Origin: Acidimicrobiia bacterium
GTDB taxonomy: Bacteria > Actinomycetota > Acidimicrobiia > Acidimicrobiales > JACDCH01
Direction: 5' to 3'
Length of the DNA: 10,291 nucleotides
Assembly (NCBI GenBank): GCA_013694495.1
Contig: JACDCH010000504.1
Span: 1 to 10,291, forward strand
This document shows, piece after piece, positions 6,137-10,291 of this stretch. The position numbers and the translations under genes were made by a program. Positions within the stretch are counted from its first letter, which is position 1, and the number at the start of each line of letters is the position of its first letter. The notes under the pieces were generated by a model. That model was not told the DNA's origin and did no database searches. It was given only the letters and a program-made list of their open reading frames with translations.

Positions 6137-6298
6137 GTGCTCCGGAGCTTCCACCGCCTCCTCACGCAGTTCGACGACGCTCTGGACTGGCTCGAGGACG
6201 ACCCCCTGCTCACCCCGTGCGAGCCCACCTCCGACTGGGGCGACGGCGAGTTCCGAGCCGCCAGCGAGGGCCCCGGCCTCGCCGGCGCAGCCCGCTGA
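6137..6298 (+). CDS. Small acidic hypothetical protein
   Basis: I do not recognise this 53-residue ORF. It reads VLRSFHRLLTQFDDALDWLE at its start, then an acidic, Pro/Asp/Gly-rich tail ending GLAGAAR. It has about 11 acidic residues against 4 Arg, two Trp and one Cys, and no signal peptide or membrane span. Third codon positions are about 95% G or C, while first positions are much lower. That is the signature of a translated frame in this genome, unlike the shadow frames. The GTG start (6137-6139) has a weak GGGGA about 9 nt upstream. The frame is open back to a TTG at 6074, so the start is uncertain. It lies 87 bp after the thioesterase gene on the same strand and ends 27 bp before the convergent DUF2332 gene. 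Confidence 0.45.
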   Translation: MLRSFHRLLTQFDDALDWLEDDPLLTPCEPTSDWGDGEFRAASEGPGLAGAAR

Positions 6299-6325
6299 CC
6301 CGTTCGGGTGGGTGGGGAAGCGGCT

Positions 6326-7414
6326 TCAGGCCCGCCACACGGGGTGGCCGTGGTAGCCGCTGTAGGTGAGGAGCTCGAGCTCGGGCCCGCCCGGCCACGT
6401 GCGCAGCCGGAGCTCGGCGGCGGCGTTCGGATCGGCGCCCGGCTCGAGACGCAGCCACGCCATCGGCGCAGCCGCTGAGGCCCGGGCCCCGGCGGCTTCG
6501 ATGGCCGCCTTCACCCGGTGCCGCGTCGCCGAACCGAGGTACTGCCACACGATCGAGTGGAACAGGACCGTCGTCACGCGGGCGACTGGTTCGGCGAGCT
6601 CGGCCTCGCACCACTCGGCGGCGTCGCGCTGGTCGATCATGGCCGGCACGGCAACTGCGGCGTCGAGGGCGGCGGCCAGGCGCTGGTGCCGCTCGGGCTG
6701 GTCCGGCCACACGAACGATGTGAGCGCGAGGCGGCCGTCCTCTGTGGTGGCATCGATGGGCGCCCGGTCTGAGCCCCGGCGGCTGGCCACGGCGTCGTCC
6801 GGACCGAGCGGCGCCGAGAGGTCGGGCCAGGGCGAGCGGTAGTTGGACGTGAAGGACAGCGGCGCGTCGGGGTCGCCCCAGCTGGTGTCGGCGCTCTCGT
6901 AGCGCCACCGGTCCCAGCGCAGGTTGAGCCCGGCCGACGAGCCGATCTCCAGCAGGGCGAGGGGCCGCTCGAACCGGCGCAGCAGCTCGGTGAAGCCGAC
7001 GGCGAGCGGGGCGCACCGGCCCACCTCGTTGGTCTGGACGCCGCGGGCCATGCCGGCAACGAGCTCCTCGTGGTGCGCCTCCACCGCGGCCCGGAAGTCG
7101 GGGCCGGGATCGCCCGCCCCGGGCTCGAACGCCCCGCCGGCGGTGGGGAACCAACGAGCGAGATCGGGGGCCCTTCCCGCCAGCACGAGGTGGTGCACCG
7201 CGCCGAGGAAGCGCAGGGCGAGCGCGTCGGGGATCGGGTCGACGCCGTCAGGCGTGCGGGCCAGGACCCGGGCGCACGGCCCGCCGGCCTCGGAGTCGGC
7301 GATGGCCACGTCGAGCAAGGCCCGGTACAGGGGCGACGAGAGGCTGGCGTGATCGACGGCCTCACGCTGGAAGAGCAGCGCGGCCATCACCCGCTCGTCG
7401 ACCGGGGCCGTCAC
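6326..7414 (-). CDS. DUF2332 family protein
   Basis: The 362-residue protein matches the uncharacterised DUF2332 family, common in actinobacteria. Recognised family stretches are VQTNEVGRCAPL (126-137), LLEIGSSAGLNLRWDRWRY (154-172), SFVWPDQPERHQRL (233-246), TTVLFHSIVWQYL (281-293) and the C-terminal GYHGHPVW (353-360). The ExGSSAGLNL segment resembles motif I of class I SAM-dependent methyltransferases (ExGxxxG). A methyltransferase-like fold is therefore possible, though this is my inference and the function is not known. The start is a GTG (7412-7414) whose last two bases are the first two of the upstream cyclase's TGA stop, giving a GTGA overlap and suggesting coupled translation. There is no membrane segment or signal peptide, so it is probably cytoplasmic. 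Confidence 0.9.
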   Translation of the reverse strand: MTAPVDERVMAALLFQREAVDHASLSSPLYRALLDVAIADSEAGGPCARVLARTPDGVDPIPDALALRFLGAVHHLVLAGRAPDLARWFPTAGGAFEPGAGDPGPDFRAAVEAHHEELVAGMARGVQTNEVGRCAPLAVGFTELLRRFERPLALLEIGSSAGLNLRWDRWRYESADTSWGDPDAPLSFTSNYRSPWPDLSAPLGPDDAVASRRGSDRAPIDATTEDGRLALTSFVWPDQPERHQRLAAALDAAVAVPAMIDQRDAAEWCEAELAEPVARVTTVLFHSIVWQYLGSATRHRVKAAIEAAGARASAAAPMAWLRLEPGADPNAAAELRLRTWPGGPELELLTYSGYHGHPVWRA

Positions 7415-8244
7415 GGATCGGGGACGGTGCGCTGGGCCCGGTGGACCCGGATCGGCTCACCGACGCCCTTGAAGCTGCGGCGCCGGCCCCGGCTGAGCGT
7501 GATCCCCCGCAGGTCGCCGGCCGCCTCGGCCGCCTCGGCGGTCACAAAGGCCTGCCCGCCCTTGGCGGCCTCGGCCACCCGGGCGGCCACGTTCACCACG
7601 TGGCCGATGACGTCGTCGCGGGTGATGACCACCTCGCCGTGGTGGACGCCGGCCCGGAGCCGCAGCCCCGCCGGCGTGGCGTCCAGCAGCTCGACCGCGG
7701 CGTGGATGGCGCCGGCGGGGTCGGGGAAGCTGAGCATGAGCCCGTCGCCGATCCGCTTGACGACCTTGCCGCCGCGGCCCCGCACGATCGGGCTGACCGC
7801 TCGGTGGTGGGCGGCGAGCAGGTCCATCGCCGCGTCGTCGCCCCGGGTGGCGGTGAAGCGGGTGAAGCCCTCGAGGTCGGTGAAGACGATGGCCAGCTCG
7901 GCCGTCGACCCCTCCCCCGGCTCCTCGGCCCGGAACGACAGGAGCTGGATCGTGCCCAGCCCGGCCCGCGCCAGGAACGACGGGTTGCGCTCCGCCGACC
8001 GCTCGAGGAAGCGTTCCACCACCTCGAGGGGCGCCGCGTTCGACACGGGGACCTGGCCCGGCTCGTCGAGCCACTGCTGGTTCACGAGGCCCGTCTCGAG
8101 CGCCGTGGCCTGCAGCTCCGGGTCCTTGCGGAGCAGCTGCGCGAGGCGCTCGGCGAGGAGCGTGCGGGCGCTCGTCGCCGCCGCCCGGCCGGCGTTGCGG
8201 GCGTCGTCGGCGAGGGGCACGGGCGCCGAACGTAGCGCCGCCAT
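7411..8244 (-). CDS. Class III adenylate/guanylate cyclase domain protein
   Basis: The 277-residue protein has an N-terminal helical region of about 115 residues, then a class III nucleotide cyclase domain (about 117-240) that makes cAMP, or less likely cGMP. Key residues are present. Asp123 (AIVFTDLEGFT) and Asp167 (VKRIGDGLML) are the metal ligands, and Lys163 and Asp211 (DDVIGH) specify the base as in adenylate cyclases. Asn218 and Arg222 (VVNVAARV) are the transition-state pair. The domain therefore looks active. No transmembrane segment is visible, so it should be soluble. The N-terminal region, with ALETGLVNQQWLDEP and PLEVVERFLERS, resembles that of other actinobacterial cyclases and is likely a regulatory or dimerisation part. 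The ATG at 8242-8244 is chosen because longer starts overlap dxs. The Shine-Dalgarno is unclear. It overlaps the downstream DUF2332 gene by 4 bp. Confidence 0.92.
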   Translation of the reverse strand: MAALRSAPVPLADDARNAGRAAATSARTLLAERLAQLLRKDPELQATALETGLVNQQWLDEPGQVPVSNAAPLEVVERFLERSAERNPSFLARAGLGTIQLLSFRAEEPGEGSTAELAIVFTDLEGFTRFTATRGDDAAMDLLAAHHRAVSPIVRGRGGKVVKRIGDGLMLSFPDPAGAIHAAVELLDATPAGLRLRAGVHHGEVVITRDDVIGHVVNVAARVAEAAKGGQAFVTAEAAEAAGDLRGITLSRGRRRSFKGVGEPIRVHRAQRTVPDP

Positions 8245-8285
8245 CCCGGGCCCCGCCGCCCCCCGGCCTGCATGGTCGGTCCTCG

Positions 8286-8296
8286 GGAGGAGGGGG
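8286..8296 (+). promoter_or_regulatory. Strong Shine-Dalgarno upstream of dxs at unusual spacing
   Basis: GGAGGAGGGGG contains AGGAGG (8288-8293), 18 nt from the dxs ATG at 8312, farther than usual. The last G run (to 8296) is 15 nt away. An out-of-frame GTG at 8301 lies at the ideal distance but opens a frame that does not encode Dxs. Confidence 0.5.
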
Positions 8297-8311
8297 TACC
8301 GTGACCGCTTC

Positions 8312-10216
8312 ATGCTCCTCGAGACGATCAGCCGGCCCGCCGACATCCGCCGGCTCAGCTACGACGAGCTCGGCACCCTGGCGGTGGAGATCCGCCAGTT
8401 CATCGTCGACGCGGTCACCCGCTCCGGCGGGCACCTGGGGTCGAACCTCGGCGCCGTCGAGCTCACGTTCGCCCTGCACCGCGTGTTCGAGTCCCCGCGC
8501 GACATCATCCTGTGGGACACGGGCCACCAGGCCTACGTGCACAAGATCCTCACCGGCCGTCGCGACGACTTCGTCTCGCTCCGCCAGACCGACGGCCTCT
8601 CGGGCTACCCGAGCCGCAGCGAGTCCGAGCACGACTGGATCGAGAACAGCCACGCGTCGACCATCGTGAGCTACGCCCACGGCCTAGCCACCGCCGTCGA
8701 GATGGGGGCGACGCCCACCGACGACCGGGGCGTGCCCGCCGGCAGCGAACGCCACGTCGTGGCCGTGATCGGCGACGGGTCGATGACCGGGGGCATGGCC
8801 TTCGAGGGCCTCAACAACCTCGGCCACTCGGGGCGGCGGGCGATCATCATCCTGAACGACAACGGGCGCTCCTACGCCCCCACGGTGTCGAAGCTCACGG
8901 AGTCGGTGGCCCGGCTGCGGCTCAACCCGGCGTACCTCCGGCAGCGGGCCCGCCTGGAGCAACTCCTCGACCGGCTACCCCTGTCCGGCCAGCTCCACAA
9001 GGGCCTCGAAGCCACCACCGCCGCGCTGCGGGAGTACTTCGAGCCCCGGGCCTTCTTCGAAGACCTGGGCGTCCGCTACACCGGCCCCTTCGACGGGCAC
9101 GACGTCGAGGGCCTCGAGCGGGCGATGCGCGACGCGGCGAAGTACCCCGGGCCGATCGTCGTGCACGTGCTCACGCAGAAGGGTCGGGGTTACGCACCGG
9201 CCGAGAACGACCCCGTCAAGCGCCTCCACGACATGAAGCCGGCCAGGAAGGCTGGGGGGGTGGCGGACGAGTCCGACTCGAAGCCGAGCAGCTACACCAC
9301 CGCCTTCGCCGAGGCGTTGTGCAAGGCCGGCCAGACCCACCCCGAGCTCGTCGCCATCACCGCCGCGATGCCGGACTCCACCGGCCTGCTGCCCTTCGGT
9401 GAGCAGTTCCCCGGACGCCTGATCGACGTCGGCATCGCCGAGCAACACGCCGTCACGGCCGCCTGCGGCATGGCGATGGGTGGCCTCCGCCCGGTCGTGG
9501 CGCTGTACTCGACGTTCCTCACCCGCGCCTTCGACCAGGTCATGTACGACGTCGGCCTCCACCGCCAGCCGGTCGTGTTCAGCCTCGACCGGGCCGGCAT
9601 CACCGGCGACGACGGCGCGAGCCACCACGGCGTGCTCGACATGGTCCTGCTGAGCAAGGTCCCGGGGATGACCCTCCTGGCCCCGAGCTCCTACCAGGAG
9701 CTAGGGCAGATGCTCGAGGACGCGCTCGCCGTCACCGACGGGCCCGTCGCCATCCGCTTCCCGAAGACGCCGGCCCGCTCGGTCCCCGACGAACAGGTCG
9801 GCGCCGGCCTGCGGGGGCGGCTCGTGCGCAGCGGTTCCGACGTCTGCATCCTGAGCATCGGCAAGCTCCTCGAGGACGCCGAAGCGGCCGCCGCCACCCT
9901 CGCCGCCGAGGGCATCGAGGCCACGGTGTGGGACGTGCGCTGCTGCAAGCCGCTCGACGCCGACCTCTTGGCCGACGCCGCCGCCCACCCGGCGATCGTG
10001 ACGTGCGAGGACGGCCTGGCCGAGGGCGGCATCGGCTCCGCCATCGTCGATGCCGTGGGCCGCATCGCCGCCGACGACGACCGTTCCCCGCCCCCGGTCG
10101 GGGTGCTCGGCGTGCCCACCCGCTTCCACCAGCACGGCAAGCCCGATCAGATCCTCGCCCGCCTCGGCCTCGACGCGGCGGGCATCGCCGCCGAGGTCCG
10201 TCGGGTCGTGCTCTGA
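8312..10216 (+). CDS. dxs: 1-deoxy-D-xylulose-5-phosphate synthase
   Basis: The 634-residue protein catalyses thiamine-diphosphate-dependent condensation of pyruvate and glyceraldehyde-3-phosphate to 1-deoxy-D-xylulose 5-phosphate, the entry step of the MEP isoprenoid pathway. The length is normal for Dxs. The first domain has GGHLGSNLG (39-47, catalytic His41), WDTGHQAYVHK (68-78), and the ThDP motif GDGSMTGG (154-161) through ILNDN (180-184). The pyrimidine-binding transketolase domain has DVGIAEQHAVT (372-382, Glu377), YSTFLTRAFDQV (399-410) and DRAGITGDDGASHHG (426-440). The C-terminal transketolase domain includes VTCEDGLAEGGIGSAI. The ATG at 8312-8314 gives MLLETISRPADIRRLSYDEL, matching the family N-terminus. 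The open frame continues upstream only antisense to the cyclase gene. A run of seven G (9254-9260) lies in the variable linker near residues 315-316, and the frame is intact across it. The gene is divergent from the cyclase gene. Confidence 0.97.
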   Translation: MLLETISRPADIRRLSYDELGTLAVEIRQFIVDAVTRSGGHLGSNLGAVELTFALHRVFESPRDIILWDTGHQAYVHKILTGRRDDFVSLRQTDGLSGYPSRSESEHDWIENSHASTIVSYAHGLATAVEMGATPTDDRGVPAGSERHVVAVIGDGSMTGGMAFEGLNNLGHSGRRAIIILNDNGRSYAPTVSKLTESVARLRLNPAYLRQRARLEQLLDRLPLSGQLHKGLEATTAALREYFEPRAFFEDLGVRYTGPFDGHDVEGLERAMRDAAKYPGPIVVHVLTQKGRGYAPAENDPVKRLHDMKPARKAGGVADESDSKPSSYTTAFAEALCKAGQTHPELVAITAAMPDSTGLLPFGEQFPGRLIDVGIAEQHAVTAACGMAMGGLRPVVALYSTFLTRAFDQVMYDVGLHRQPVVFSLDRAGITGDDGASHHGVLDMVLLSKVPGMTLLAPSSYQELGQMLEDALAVTDGPVAIRFPKTPARSVPDEQVGAGLRGRLVRSGSDVCILSIGKLLEDAEAAAATLAAEGIEATVWDVRCCKPLDADLLADAAAHPAIVTCEDGLAEGGIGSAIVDAVGRIAADDDRSPPPVGVLGVPTRFHQHGKPDQILARLGLDAAGIAAEVRRVVL

Positions 10217-10219
10217 AGA

Positions 10220-10245
10220 TCGGCGCGGCGACCGCAAGGCGCCGA
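10220..10245 (+). terminator. Possible hairpin after dxs
   Basis: TCGGCGC (10220-10226) pairs with GCGCCGA (10239-10245) around a 12-nt loop, 3 nt past the dxs stop. No T-run follows. The rest of the window (to 10291) shows no supported feature. Confidence 0.3.
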
Positions 10246-10291
10246 CCGCAGCCCCGTTCCATTGGTGGCGGCGGATCTCCCTCCCGAGACG

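Noticed and set aside
5600..6154. Upstream extension of tldD to an ATG at 6154
   Set aside because: The added ~185 residues have no family similarity and run antisense to the thioesterase. The GTG at 5599 has a strong Shine-Dalgarno and matches the TldD N-terminus.
7070..8311. Plus-strand frame fused in front of dxs
   Set aside because: It is antisense to the DUF2332 and cyclase genes and shows no domain. Dxs homology begins at the ATG at 8312.
9254..9260. Run of seven G in dxs as a possible frameshift site
   Set aside because: The reading frame is continuous, with all Dxs domains on both sides, so there is no evidence of a frameshift.

Overview
The window is very GC-rich, with codon third positions almost all G or C. 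Long spurious open frames run opposite most genes. Gene content and protein style (a Dxs of actinobacterial type, a DUF2332 protein, TldD/PmbA paralogs, a class III cyclase with an actinobacterial-looking N-terminal region) suggest a high-GC actinobacterium, possibly of the Acidimicrobiia. No rRNA or tRNA is present to confirm this, so the placement is inference. The window looks chromosomal. I see no transposase, integrase, phage gene or CRISPR array.

Layout: (1) The left edge carries the last ~51 codons of a plus-strand gene, possibly a CpaB/RcpC-type SAF pilus protein. (2) A minus-strand cluster occupies 207-5599. In transcription order it is tldD (4208-5599), a first PmbA/TldE paralog (2657-3997), a second PmbA/TldE paralog (1052-2401) and uppP (207-1025). 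TldD keeps the HExxxH zinc motif and both paralogs have lost it, so one active subunit is encoded beside two candidate inactive partners. The spacers inside this cluster are unusual. The tldD-to-tldE spacer (210 bp) holds GC hairpins and CTCGCTTCGCTC-type repeats. The spacer between the two tldE-like genes (255 bp) is almost wholly two tandem ~119-bp units, each with two hairpins. (3) Divergent from tldD across 72 bp is an FlK-like hot-dog thioesterase (5672-6049), followed by a small acidic hypothetical ORF (6137-6298). A 9-bp inverted repeat sits in the shared 72-bp region. (4) A minus-strand pair follows. A class III nucleotide cyclase (7411-8244) has a stop codon overlapping the GTG start of a DUF2332 gene (6326-7414). 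(5) Divergent from the cyclase is dxs (8312-10216), the first enzyme of the MEP isoprenoid pathway, which is complete.

Functional links: dxs and uppP sit at the two ends of the window and both bear on the isoprenoid/undecaprenyl phosphate economy (precursor synthesis and lipid carrier recycling). They are not in one operon, so this is only loosely suggestive. The TldD/TldE cluster is the most distinctive part. TldD/E proteases process or degrade unfolded peptides and mature some ribosomally made peptides, but no convincing precursor peptide is visible here. No clearly new multi-gene system is evident. The items most worth a second look are the one-TldD/two-TldE arrangement and the tandem hairpin repeat between the tldE paralogs.
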